A stretch of 64,000 bases of DNA. It comes from SXRF01 sp038043465 (GTDB lineage Bacteria; Pseudomonadota; Alphaproteobacteria; Rickettsiales; SXRF01). Below are positions 16,135 through 23,744 of the stretch, in pieces. Made by a program: the position numbers and the translations under genes. The number at the start of each line of letters is the position of its first letter. The stretch's first letter is position 1. The DNA lies in assembly GCA_038043465.1 (NCBI GenBank), contig JBBTBX010000011.1, forward strand, positions 1 to 64,000. The letters run 5' to 3'. The notes beneath the pieces were generated by a model. The model saw only the letters and a list, made by a program, of their open reading frames with translations. It was not told the DNA's origin and did no database searches.

Positions 16135-16893
16135 CTATAGCAACTCTAGTTGCTCATCAGGGTTATTGGGCATCTCTTCCCAAACCCTGCCTTTAAGCAA
16201 CCTACCATTGGAAGATTTTGCACGTTTTATGCCATCAGTTCCCCAAGTTCCCCACTGCTTAAAAAAGAATGAAGTATTATACAATGCACATTGTTTTTGA
16301 ATATTTTCTACCCATTCTTCCTTCATCGGGCGAGCTTTAATTCCTGATTCTCCACCAACAATTACCCAATGAATTCCAGATAAGTTAATATCTCCAATAT
16401 CCTCAAGTAATGGCTCAACAGATAAAAAACGTATTCTAGATTTTATTCCACGTAAAATATCAATTCGTGGAATTCCATGTTTTTTATCTTCCACAGAAAC
16501 TCCAAGCCAAGCATTTCTTGGTACGAATCTATCCATAAAATATTTTTTCATATTTTCTGGGCGTTTTGTTAATATTTGATAGGTATGCTGTGGAGTTTTA
16601 TTTATAATAGCAAATATTTTATCCAAATACTCATTTGGAATATCACTATGAAATAAATCACTCATAGAATTGACAAAATATGTTGTAGGTTTTTTCCGTT
16701 CCAAAGGTTGTTTTAGTCTATCAGGAAGCAATTTTAATTTAAAACCATCTTCATATCCAGCAACTCCCATAGCTTGCAATCTAACAGCCATTATCTCAGC
16801 ATAGCAATTTTTACAGCCAGCAGAAATCTTGGTACATCCAGTAGTTGGATTCCAAGTAAATTCTGTCCATTCTATCTGTGATTTTCTTGACAT
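16135..16893 (-). CDS. DUF5131 (phage Gp37/Gp68) three-Cys radical-SAM-like protein
   Basis: A 252-residue protein from the ATG at 16893. The N-terminus IEWTEFTWNPTTGC is followed by Cys27 and Cys30, giving the C-x6-C-x2-C motif (C20, C27, C30) of the Gp37/Gp68 family. FVNSMSDLFH, ILTKRPENMKKY, WLGVSVEDKK, LSVEPLLEDIG and WVIVGGESG follow in family order. Some relation to radical SAM enzymes is proposed for this family; the sequence cannot prove an iron-sulfur cluster. A TTG at 16938 overlapping the protease stop (TTGA) would add 15 residues. It is encoded with TcmP as a unit inserted into the protease gene end. Confidence 0.88.
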   Translation of the reverse strand: MSRKSQIEWTEFTWNPTTGCTKISAGCKNCYAEIMAVRLQAMGVAGYEDGFKLKLLPDRLKQPLERKKPTTYFVNSMSDLFHSDIPNEYLDKIFAIINKTPQHTYQILTKRPENMKKYFMDRFVPRNAWLGVSVEDKKHGIPRIDILRGIKSRIRFLSVEPLLEDIGDINLSGIHWVIVGGESGIKARPMKEEWVENIQKQCALYNTSFFFKQWGTWGTDGIKRAKSSNGRLLKGRVWEEMPNNPDEQLELL

Positions 16894-16934
16894 CTTCAAT
16901 GAATAGCATAGCCCATGGAAAATGTCTTTAGCTT

Positions 16935-17498
16935 TCAAAGTCGTAAAGCTCCGATTGCCCTATCCAAAGCCTCAGATAACTTAAGCAATTGTGTTGTGGG
17001 AATTGCCTGTTTTACTACTGTGATTTTTGCTGCCTCATTAGCGGGGAAAGTAACGAGGCTTATTTCCCATAATTCGACTGCAGAAATAAGGCGTGTGCCG
17101 GTTTTTTCATGCAGCCGGTATTTGGTTGGCGAATAACCAATAGAAAGCCCACCAATAGCCCTTTCTTTGAGCAGAGAATAAGCTTCCTTCGCCCGCGCCA
17201 CATCGAGCAGCAACCTGCCTTCGACATAAAGCCCATTAGCATCTTCAAATATCCTCTCAAAAATGCCTATTGGCTCGTCCTGCTGGTGTTGCCACAGCAT
17301 TTTAATATCATGCACCCGCCCTTTTAAGGTTTCGGCGAATGCCCCGCGCTGTATGATATCTTTCTGGTTATCCACTATGTCAAAAACGCTGGCGTAACCA
17401 GCAAATCTGCCCATAGTGTCCAGCGACTTAACTTCCAGATTAAAGTCAAGTTTTCTCCGTTCGCGCATCTTCGCGCTGATTTTTTTATCGTAATACAT
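16935..17498 (-). CDS. HK97-type prohead protease (GTA g4-like)
   Basis: A 187-residue U35-family serine protease. FAGYASVFDIVDNQKDIIQ marks the N-terminal domain, His71 lies in MLWQHQQDEPIG, Ser119 in IGGLSIGYSP, and VELWEISLVTFPANEAA is the conserved end of the catalytic domain. It trims the capsid N-terminus during head maturation. The C-terminal 29 residues (from about residue 159) are the segment duplicated at 15059-15150, with small changes (PTTQ for PPAQ; GALRL for GVLHQ). The gene is intact, so the cassette inserted without destroying it. Confidence 0.92.
   Translation of the reverse strand: MYYDKKISAKMRERRKLDFNLEVKSLDTMGRFAGYASVFDIVDNQKDIIQRGAFAETLKGRVHDIKMLWQHQQDEPIGIFERIFEDANGLYVEGRLLLDVARAKEAYSLLKERAIGGLSIGYSPTKYRLHEKTGTRLISAVELWEISLVTFPANEAAKITVVKQAIPTTQLLKLSEALDRAIGALRL
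16957..17026. repeat. 70-bp direct repeat B flanking the TcmP/DUF5131 cassette
   Basis: This copy lies inside the intact protease gene. It matches 15081-15150 at 67 of 70 positions, with the three differences clustered in seven bases. Spacing between the copies is 1,876 bp. The pair marks the borders of the inserted cassette like attachment-site duplications, but no integrase gene is present. Confidence 0.88.
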
Positions 17499-17617
17499 GT
17501 ATAACCTATTGAATTAATGTTATTTAACAAGCTTCATAAAACTGTAATAATTAATTAGCAATGCTTGTGCTATATTTATTAATCTTCAATTTAAACCAAG
17601 CATTACGTAGGATTTAT

Positions 17618-18286
17618 ATGTCTGACCCAAAACTAAAATCAAACATCACACCTGAAGAAATATTCGCTAATTTAGAGAAGGTATATTCTCAGTTTGAAGC
17701 AGCAACTAAATCTATTAAAAAAGAACCAGGTGACGATAATTCTCCATATGAATTTGATGGTAGGCTAAACAAAGAACAGGCAGAATTATACGCACGAGTT
17801 TTAGCTGCTACCGCAACGCATGAAACAGTTAAGCTAGATGGAATAGGTGGCAGACCTAATAACGTAATCGAAAATGGAGAATATCGCGATAATAAAGTAG
17901 ATAGAAACAGAATTCTTGCAAACGAAACATGGTATGAAATTGTCAAAAGAAGCGATAAAAAAACAGGGATGTTTTTTGATGATGGGCTTCCTGATATATC
18001 TGGAGTATCACATCAAACATTAAACAGTATTATAAGTGAAAAAGAAGCTATTATTAAAGACCTGTCTGCAAAGCCTAAGAACGAAGTAGTTGAAGTTATG
18101 GTAGGAAATACAGGGTTAAATCTTACAGCAGAGGCTGCAATTACTTTCCATAAAGATGTAGCAAATTTTGTAAAAGTCTTGAATAAAGCAAAACAAGACA
18201 AGGGCGATAAAGATACAATATCTCCAGATATTACTCCTTCGGTTACACCAATAATACAGCAGTTAGAAAAACCACGTTTGATATAG
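17618..18286 (+). CDS. Unknown 222-residue hydrophilic protein
   Basis: A soluble, charged protein without membrane segments. It starts at the ATG at 17618, preceded by AGGATTTAT; an in-frame start at 17561 lacks a site. Predicted helices (TPEEIFANLEKVYSQFEAAT; LNKEQAELYARVLAATATHE) dominate, with a Lys/Asp-rich, Pro-containing tail. It is transcribed against the phage-like genes and its stop lies 4 bp from the stop of the converging YceI gene. No family recognised; similar in style to the plus-strand gene at 43464. Confidence 0.6.
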   Translation: MSDPKLKSNITPEEIFANLEKVYSQFEAATKSIKKEPGDDNSPYEFDGRLNKEQAELYARVLAATATHETVKLDGIGGRPNNVIENGEYRDNKVDRNRILANETWYEIVKRSDKKTGMFFDDGLPDISGVSHQTLNSIISEKEAIIKDLSAKPKNEVVEVMVGNTGLNLTAEAAITFHKDVANFVKVLNKAKQDKGDKDTISPDITPSVTPIIQQLEKPRLI

Positions 18287-18290
18287 CTGT

Positions 18291-18863
18291 CTATATCCTC
18301 TCCGCAACCACCTTGAACTCAACTCGAACTTCGTTTTTGACAACATCGTCTTTCGCCCAATCGTCCTGCCCCACTCCATATTCATTGCGCCTGATTGTAA
18401 CATATCCCTTGGCAACTGCGTTTTTATTACCGTCCGTAAATTGCAACTGGAAATTCAGGGTTGCCGGCATCTCTTTATCGCGCAATTTAAGCGTTCCCTC
18501 AGCGTAATAATTATCTGTAGATGGCATACGCGTAATAGTTTTGCTGGTAAAAACAGCTTTAGGAAAAGCTTCCGTTGCCAGCCAGTCTTTTGATAGAAGG
18601 TTTTTTACCACCTCATCATAAGCTGCAAAAACACTGCCTGTTTTCACTTCGATAACAATTTTACTTTCATCAAGTTTAACAGGGCTAAATTTAATATCAG
18701 CAGAAAAATCCTTAAATTCACCTTCAACTGGTGCGCCATTATTTATGGCAAAAAACTTCAGGCTGCTTTTTTCATTAAGCAACTTATAAGCGGGCACTTC
18801 AGCAAACGCTGGAAATGCAAAAGATAAACTAATTGCTGCTATTAACGCTAGAATTCTTGTCAT
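18291..18863 (-). CDS. YceI family periplasmic protein
   Basis: A 190-residue protein with a signal peptide (hydrophobic residues 4-20, cleavage after AFA). The YceI lipocalin-like beta-barrel follows: YKLLNEKSSLKFFAINNGAP, then VKLDESKIVIEVKTGSV, then TGSVFAAYDEVVKNLLSKDW and the C-terminal EVRVEFKVVAERI. Family members bind isoprenoids in the periplasm. The start lies 35 bp inside the end of the cytochrome b561 gene, and the two are a common pairing. Neither is phage-related, though both lie between the portal and protease genes. Confidence 0.88.
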   Translation of the reverse strand: MTRILALIAAISLSFAFPAFAEVPAYKLLNEKSSLKFFAINNGAPVEGEFKDFSADIKFSPVKLDESKIVIEVKTGSVFAAYDEVVKNLLSKDWLATEAFPKAVFTSKTITRMPSTDNYYAEGTLKLRDKEMPATLNFQLQFTDGNKNAVAKGYVTIRRNEYGVGQDDWAKDDVVKNEVRVEFKVVAERI

Positions 18864-19419
18864 TATTTTTACCTCTAAAATTTGGAAGCATACGAGTCAA
18901 AGTATTATCCCGATAATAAAAATGATGCAATAATGCTGCCAGAAAATGTAGTGCAATTAACCCCATCAATCCCCATGCTAGAATGCTGTGTAATTCATTC
19001 ATGTCATGTCCAAATTCTTTATCAGGTAAAATCAAATCAGGCATTACGAACATTCCAAATACGGAAACAGGAAATCCGGCAGCCGATGACATTAACCAGC
19101 CGGTAATCGGCATGGCAAACATCAAAACATATAAACCGAAATGCCCTAACTTTGCTCCAAGCTTTGCCATTTTACCAAGACTATCTGGAAGCAACGGGCT
19201 GACATCTAGTATTTTCCAACCCAACCTTAAAGATGCAAGGAATAAAACAACTATTCCAAACGCTTTGTGCATACCATAGAGTTTGAATTTATCAGGACTG
19301 TTTTCCATACCCGTCATAATCAAACCGACGGCGAGCAAAACTATAATCAAAACTGCCATCAGCCAGTGAAAAGACTTGGCAACAACTCCATAAGTTTGCA
19401 GTGTGTTTTTAAAGCACAT
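18829..19419 (-). CDS. Cytochrome b561 family membrane protein
   Basis: A 196-residue protein with four hydrophobic helices (about 20-38, 50-68, 88-108 and 143-165). Conserved histidines suit binding of two b hemes: KSFHWLMAVLI at helix 1, GMHKAFG at helix 2, KLGHFGLYVLMFAMP at helix 3 and ELHSILAW/LHFLAALLHH at helix 4. It would carry electrons from ubiquinol or a related donor across the inner membrane. It is encoded with YceI, as in many proteobacteria. Confidence 0.88.
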   Translation of the reverse strand: MCFKNTLQTYGVVAKSFHWLMAVLIIVLLAVGLIMTGMENSPDKFKLYGMHKAFGIVVLFLASLRLGWKILDVSPLLPDSLGKMAKLGAKLGHFGLYVLMFAMPITGWLMSSAAGFPVSVFGMFVMPDLILPDKEFGHDMNELHSILAWGLMGLIALHFLAALLHHFYYRDNTLTRMLPNFRGKNNDKNSSVNSSN

Positions 19420-19463
19420 AAAGCGATACCTTGTGTATTCAGATATACTTCAAGTGTTATATG

Positions 19464-19730
19464 CTAATAATGAAATCTGCAAGAAAGAATGATAACGGTT
19501 TCACCATCAACCCGATAAACTAAACGATGCTCTTTATCAATCCTGCGTGACCAGCAGACAGAAAACTCATGCCTCAAGGCTTCTGGCTTCCCTGTGCCAT
19601 AATATGGTGTGGTTCGAATTTCATCAAACAAGCGCAAAATTTTTGATGCAAATTTAGGATTGGCAGATTGCCAATAAGCAAGTTGCTCTCTTGCTTTGCT
19701 ACTTAATTCCAAATTCTTTACGGATTTCAT
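19464..19730 (-). CDS. yoeB: YoeB family toxin (mRNA interferase)
   Basis: An 88-residue Txe/YoeB toxin. It shows the conserved WQSANPKFASKILRLFDEIR helix, PYYGTGKPEALRHEFSVCWS, SRRIDKEHRLVYRVDG, and the diagnostic CRFHY C-terminus carrying the catalytic His-Tyr. It cuts mRNA at the ribosome when free of YefM. The start overlaps the antitoxin gene by 32 bp. It lies in the gap between the portal gene and the rest of the phage-like cluster. Confidence 0.93.
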   Translation of the reverse strand: MKSVKNLELSSKAREQLAYWQSANPKFASKILRLFDEIRTTPYYGTGKPEALRHEFSVCWSRRIDKEHRLVYRVDGETVIILSCRFHY

Positions 19731-19983
19731 CTACAGACAAATATTTCTTACGTTTATTAGCTGGCTCATTAAGTGCTTCCAATAACACTTTCTTATTCGC
19801 CTCTGTAGAACATAAATACGCTGTTTCATCCATAGAATTATAATCATCTTCAGATATAATAACAATTTTTTTGCCATTGCGACGTTTTATTACCATTGGC
19901 AAACTGTCATCACACACCTTGTCCAGATAGCTGGATAGATTAGCGCGAAATTCGCTGTAAGAAACTGTTTCGGGAATTGGCAT
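19699..19983 (-). CDS. yefM: YefM/Phd family antitoxin
   Basis: A 94-residue protein from the ATG at 19983. The N-terminal VSYSEFRANLSSYLDKVCDD and VIKRRNGKKIVIISEDDYNS are the Phd/YefM DNA-binding domain; the C-terminal KRKKYLSVDEIRKEFGIK wraps the toxin. It is expected to repress its own promoter, probably the AT-rich 60 bp between this start and the portal stop. An in-frame start at 20046 would overlap the portal stop and is unlikely. Confidence 0.9.
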   Translation of the reverse strand: MPIPETVSYSEFRANLSSYLDKVCDDSLPMVIKRRNGKKIVIISEDDYNSMDETAYLCSTEANKKVLLEALNEPANKRKKYLSVDEIRKEFGIK

Positions 19984-20045
19984 AATTTTACTTATAATTA
20001 GTTGTACAGGTTTATTGTACAATAGATTAAGGGGTTTTTCCAGCA

Positions 20046-21272
20046 TTATTTAGCAGATTTATTTAAAGCTCCATAGCCAACCGCCGCCCGTTTTTCATCG
20101 TCGGTCAGGAAATTCGCTTTTTCCACCCTATCCCATATTGCCTGATTACTGCCAGCAATAGCAGTTATGCTATCAGTATCAGCTACTATCTCAAGGTTAT
20201 TTGCAAAAAATGGAATCAGCCAATTATTAAAACTATCAATTGTTCTCTGCACCAGCGGAATAACTGTTTGTTCCCACAATGCGAGCCTTGCTTCTTGTAG
20301 ATTGGAATAAGTATTATCCCCAGGAATACCGAGTAATTGCGGCGGCACGCCAAAAGCCAGTGCAATATCACGAGCAGAAGAATTTTTTGCTTGCACAAAA
20401 TCCATATCCTTTGGTGTCATGCTCATTTCTTTCCATTCCAGCCCGCCTTCAAGCAGCAACGGTCTGCCCGCATTTATTGCGCCAGAAAATTGTTCGTCTA
20501 TCTGTTGCTTTACGCGACCATATTGATCAGTTGATAATATCCCGCCATTGTTCGCATCAGCACGCACAATTAATGCACCGCTAGGTCTTGCCCCATTTTG
20601 TAACAATGCCTGATTCCATGCTCCCGATTGATTGTGTTGGTCTATGCTGTACGCAGCGGCTTCAACCGATGATAGACCATACCAATCATTAAGCGGATTG
20701 AATTTACGTATATGTAATATATTTGACTTGCCGGTAATTTTATTAACTGGAAAATCGCGTGTTTGATTCCCAACGCTGTAACGATAAGCTTCCGCCATTG
20801 CCCCTTTTCCAACAATGATAGAAACCCGGTCTGGGCGCAGCAAATGTATCTCTTTTGGCGGAATGTCTTTGCCACCGACAGCCTGTACAAAAACATTACC
20901 GCTGATTTGGTAATAATTGTAAAGTGCCTGAAAAAAATCACTAGTAGCAGATCCAGGATTGGGTTTCTTTAATATCTGTAGAATCGGATGGGCTTTTTCT
21001 TCTGTTCTCGTACCTTTTGCATTTATGGAATATAATTCAAGCTTGATAGAAGCCGCTGCCGTGGAAACCATATCAATTGCACGGTGTGCAACCACATTTT
21101 TAATATAGGCTTCACGTGCAAATTGTGCATAATCTCTATCCATCCAAACTGCCTGCCCAGGCATCACCATATAGGATCTGATTCCATAACCAGCCATAGA
21201 GGAATTAATAAAACCTTTACTTAGCGATTTTTTACCACGAAATTTATTAAGCAATGTTTGCATTACAGCCAT
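20046..21272 (-). CDS. HK97-family phage portal protein (GTA g3-like)
   Basis: A 408-residue portal protein. The N-terminus is followed by YAQFAREAYIKNVVAHRAID, then GNVFVQAVGGKDIPPKEIHL, LLRPDRVSI and the FNPLNDWYGLSSVEAAAYSI motif. FGVPPQLLGIPGDNTYSNLQ and EARLALWEQTVIPL lie at the C-terminal wing and clip. It forms the dodecameric ring through which DNA enters the head. AAGGAAAAGCGT precedes the ATG. A terminase large subunit gene would normally lie just upstream; instead a plus-strand carbonic anhydrase-like gene follows, so the packaging motor is missing or encoded elsewhere. Confidence 0.94.
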   Translation of the reverse strand: MAVMQTLLNKFRGKKSLSKGFINSSMAGYGIRSYMVMPGQAVWMDRDYAQFAREAYIKNVVAHRAIDMVSTAAASIKLELYSINAKGTRTEEKAHPILQILKKPNPGSATSDFFQALYNYYQISGNVFVQAVGGKDIPPKEIHLLRPDRVSIIVGKGAMAEAYRYSVGNQTRDFPVNKITGKSNILHIRKFNPLNDWYGLSSVEAAAYSIDQHNQSGAWNQALLQNGARPSGALIVRADANNGGILSTDQYGRVKQQIDEQFSGAINAGRPLLLEGGLEWKEMSMTPKDMDFVQAKNSSARDIALAFGVPPQLLGIPGDNTYSNLQEARLALWEQTVIPLVQRTIDSFNNWLIPFFANNLEIVADTDSITAIAGSNQAIWDRVEKANFLTDDEKRAAVGYGALNKSAK

Positions 21273-21478
21273 ACGCTTTTCCTTATGATAAAATTATGAA
21301 ATTGGGAGAGATGGGTAGTAGATGCGGAATGTGCATCGTATATTTAATTGATAATCTACGTCTTTATGGTCAGGAAGGGTAAAAATTGTATTTTCTGAAG
21401 AAAAATATGCCATATTTTATTTAGTTATTATAATATATGCTGATTTAGACCATAATTTCATACAAAATTGGATAATTT

Positions 21479-22222
21479 ATGCGCTTTTTATGTATTTCTT
21501 TATTTTCTTTCCTATCAATATTGATTGTTCCAGCATTTTGCATGGCAGATGACGGTGAAGCACCCGTATGGACTTATGATGATGATTTTACTGGTCAGGA
21601 AGATTGGGGTACAATTGCAGGCTATGAAACATGCATATCGGGTATGGAACAATCGCCAATAAACATTTCGCATACGAAATCATCTAATCTTCCGAAATTA
21701 AATTTTAAGTATAGTAAAGCAACTGGTTTGCTGAATATTACTAATAAATCTTTTATCATGGAAGTTGCGGAAGGTGGAATATTGATTGATGGTAAAAACA
21801 AATATTCATTACAGAGTGTCGAAATCCATTCGCCGAGTGGTCATAGAATAAAAGAAGCATTCTATCCGTTGGAAATACACCTGATACATAAAGATAAAAA
21901 AGGCGACTTACTGATTGTTGCGGTTTTTGCAGATATTGGTGATTCAAATAAATCTATAGACGATATATTAAAGCATTCATATTCTAAGAAAAAACAGCAA
22001 TTTACAGCTGATATCTCTTCTTTACTCGCCAACTCGGATTCCTACTATTCTTATCGCGGTTCTCTGCCCTATCCGCCATGTACAGAGAATGTTGAGTGGA
22101 GAATTATGAAAACTCCAATTTCCATATCCAAACAACAACTATCTAGTATAGTAAAATTTATAGGAAGAAATACACGTCTAACACAACCTGTATATATGCG
22201 TGAGATATCTGAAGGTGAATAA
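21479..22222 (+). CDS. Alpha-carbonic anhydrase-like protein lacking key catalytic residues
   Basis: A 247-residue secreted protein (signal peptide about residues 1-22) with the alpha-carbonic anhydrase fold. ETCISGMEQSPINIS, YSLQSVEIHSPSGH, YPLEIHLIHKDKKGDLLIVA and YRGSLPYPPCTENVEW occur in family order, with the Cys52-Cys201 pair. Active enzymes read FHFHxPSEH and GSLTTPPC. Here the first zinc histidine is Glu115 and the Thr-Thr pair is Pro-Tyr; two zinc histidines (117, 134) remain. It may be a non-catalytic carbonic anhydrase-related protein. It stands alone between divergent and downstream operons. Confidence 0.82.
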   Translation: MRFLCISLFSFLSILIVPAFCMADDGEAPVWTYDDDFTGQEDWGTIAGYETCISGMEQSPINISHTKSSNLPKLNFKYSKATGLLNITNKSFIMEVAEGGILIDGKNKYSLQSVEIHSPSGHRIKEAFYPLEIHLIHKDKKGDLLIVAVFADIGDSNKSIDDILKHSYSKKKQQFTADISSLLANSDSYYSYRGSLPYPPCTENVEWRIMKTPISISKQQLSSIVKFIGRNTRLTQPVYMREISEGE

Positions 22223-22324
22223 ACTGCACTAACATAATAATATAATGCATCAGTCCTGCACAAATAATCAACTAATAGTAGATTTAATATTGACAAATAT
22301 CCCTTAATAGGGGAATAGTGAATT

Positions 22325-23413
22325 ATGTCAGAACATAATATTCACAATATTGAAGAGAATACACAGCTAGCACGTGATATGCTGGCACGCTGGATATCTA
22401 CGACAGACATCTACCATCATGTAATATCTGTGTTACGTCATCAGTTACCACAAACAGCAAGGCTTGTTGAAGAATCAACAAAGATTATGTCTGAACGTTT
22501 TCTTAGCCTTGCTAGAGATATAAAGCAGCAAAGCTTGTCTGTAGAAAATATTTCAGAGCTTGCTAACACCATAAATACTGGGAACGAGCAGATTACGATT
22601 GAAGAATTTACCGATCTCTTTTCAGAAACTTTAAATGATTCAATTACGAAAATTCTGTTTGTTTCTAAGCGTGCAATTACCATGATATATACACTTGATG
22701 AAACAATTAAAAACATCTCGTCTATAGAAACTTTTGTAACTGATATTCAAAATATAACAAAAAAAGCTAACCTTCTTGCTCTTAATGCCAGTATCGAAGC
22801 TGCCAGAGCAGGAGAAGCTGGCAGGGGATTTAGCGTTGTTGCTAATGAAGTGAAGGAAGTATCAAATACTATCCGCGATATAGCAGAATCAATCAATTCA
22901 CGTATTACAGAAGTAAGTGATAGTGTAAAGGAAGGGTATAAAATATTACAGGATGTTGCGACAACCGATATGTCACAGACCATAATGGCTCAAGATAAAT
23001 TATCTGCTCTTATGTGTGGCATGATAGATCAAAAAAATAAGTTTTCAGCAATTCTAAAAGATGCTTCGAATATTAGTTCGGAGGCATCAAATACCCTGTC
23101 GGGAATGGTGGTTAACTTACAGTTTCAGGATCGTACCACACAATATATTGAAAGCAGTGTTCGCATGCTTGAGCATATGGACAAAAGCATATTATCATTA
23201 AAAGATTATAATATCAGTACTTTCCCTACTCTTTCTAATGTAGAGAAAAACGAATTTCTTGCTGAGGAAATAGCAGGACAATTTCAATTGAGTGAATTTG
23301 CGAAACTATTTTTAATGAGTATGTCTGGAGTAGATATTAACTCTTCTGCAAATCATAATCATAGTAATACGGAAGTAATAGAAGAAAAACTCGAAGAAGT
23401 TGAATTATTTTAG
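22325..23413 (+). CDS. Soluble methyl-accepting chemotaxis-type signalling protein
   Basis: A 362-residue protein with no membrane segment. An N-terminal helical region (about 1-130) is followed by an MCP signalling domain centred on ANLLALNASIEAARAGEAGR and GFSVVANEVKEVSNTIRDIA. The tip is where CheW/CheA-like partners would bind. A second helical part with LQFQDRTTQYIESSVRMLEH, a segment seen in soluble receptors, precedes an acidic tail. It is the first gene of a three-gene operon with STAS and HATPase proteins (8-bp and 11-bp gaps). The input and output of this unit are unknown. Confidence 0.85.
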   Translation: MSEHNIHNIEENTQLARDMLARWISTTDIYHHVISVLRHQLPQTARLVEESTKIMSERFLSLARDIKQQSLSVENISELANTINTGNEQITIEEFTDLFSETLNDSITKILFVSKRAITMIYTLDETIKNISSIETFVTDIQNITKKANLLALNASIEAARAGEAGRGFSVVANEVKEVSNTIRDIAESINSRITEVSDSVKEGYKILQDVATTDMSQTIMAQDKLSALMCGMIDQKNKFSAILKDASNISSEASNTLSGMVVNLQFQDRTTQYIESSVRMLEHMDKSILSLKDYNISTFPTLSNVEKNEFLAEEIAGQFQLSEFAKLFLMSMSGVDINSSANHNHSNTEVIEEKLEEVELF

Positions 23414-23421
23414 GAGGCAAT

Positions 23422-23733
23422 ATGGAATATAACGTCGCTGCGTCTGGACACACAACATCAGTAAAATTAAAAGGACAGTTTACCTTTTCTGATACACAAA
23501 AATTTAAAAATATTCTTGGGTTATTGAATCAAGGAGAGTTAAAGGCAATAAACCTGGATTTTTCAGATATAACTTTTATAGATTCTGCGTGTATGGGGAT
23601 GTTGTTATTGCTCCGCGATGAATGTCAGGGGCGCAATGTTTCTCTTAATTTGCATTCTCCACATGGGCAGGTGGATAAAATATTTACTATATCAAAATTT
23701 GACCAGCTATTTTCAATTTCTAGAAATAATTAG
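23422..23733 (+). CDS. STAS domain protein (anti-sigma factor antagonist type)
   Basis: A 103-residue single STAS domain. LKGQFTFSDTQKFKNIL is the first half and INLDFSDITFIDSACMGMLL holds the conserved DSxxxGxL motif with the serine that partner-switching kinases phosphorylate. A perfect AGGAGG lies before the ATG. By analogy with SpoIIAA/RsbV it would be controlled by the ATPase encoded next. MCP-linked STAS proteins are also found in bacterial chemosensory operons. Confidence 0.85.
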   Translation: MEYNVAASGHTTSVKLKGQFTFSDTQKFKNILGLLNQGELKAINLDFSDITFIDSACMGMLLLLRDECQGRNVSLNLHSPHGQVDKIFTISKFDQLFSISRNN

Positions 23734-23744
23734 GTGTTTTGTAT

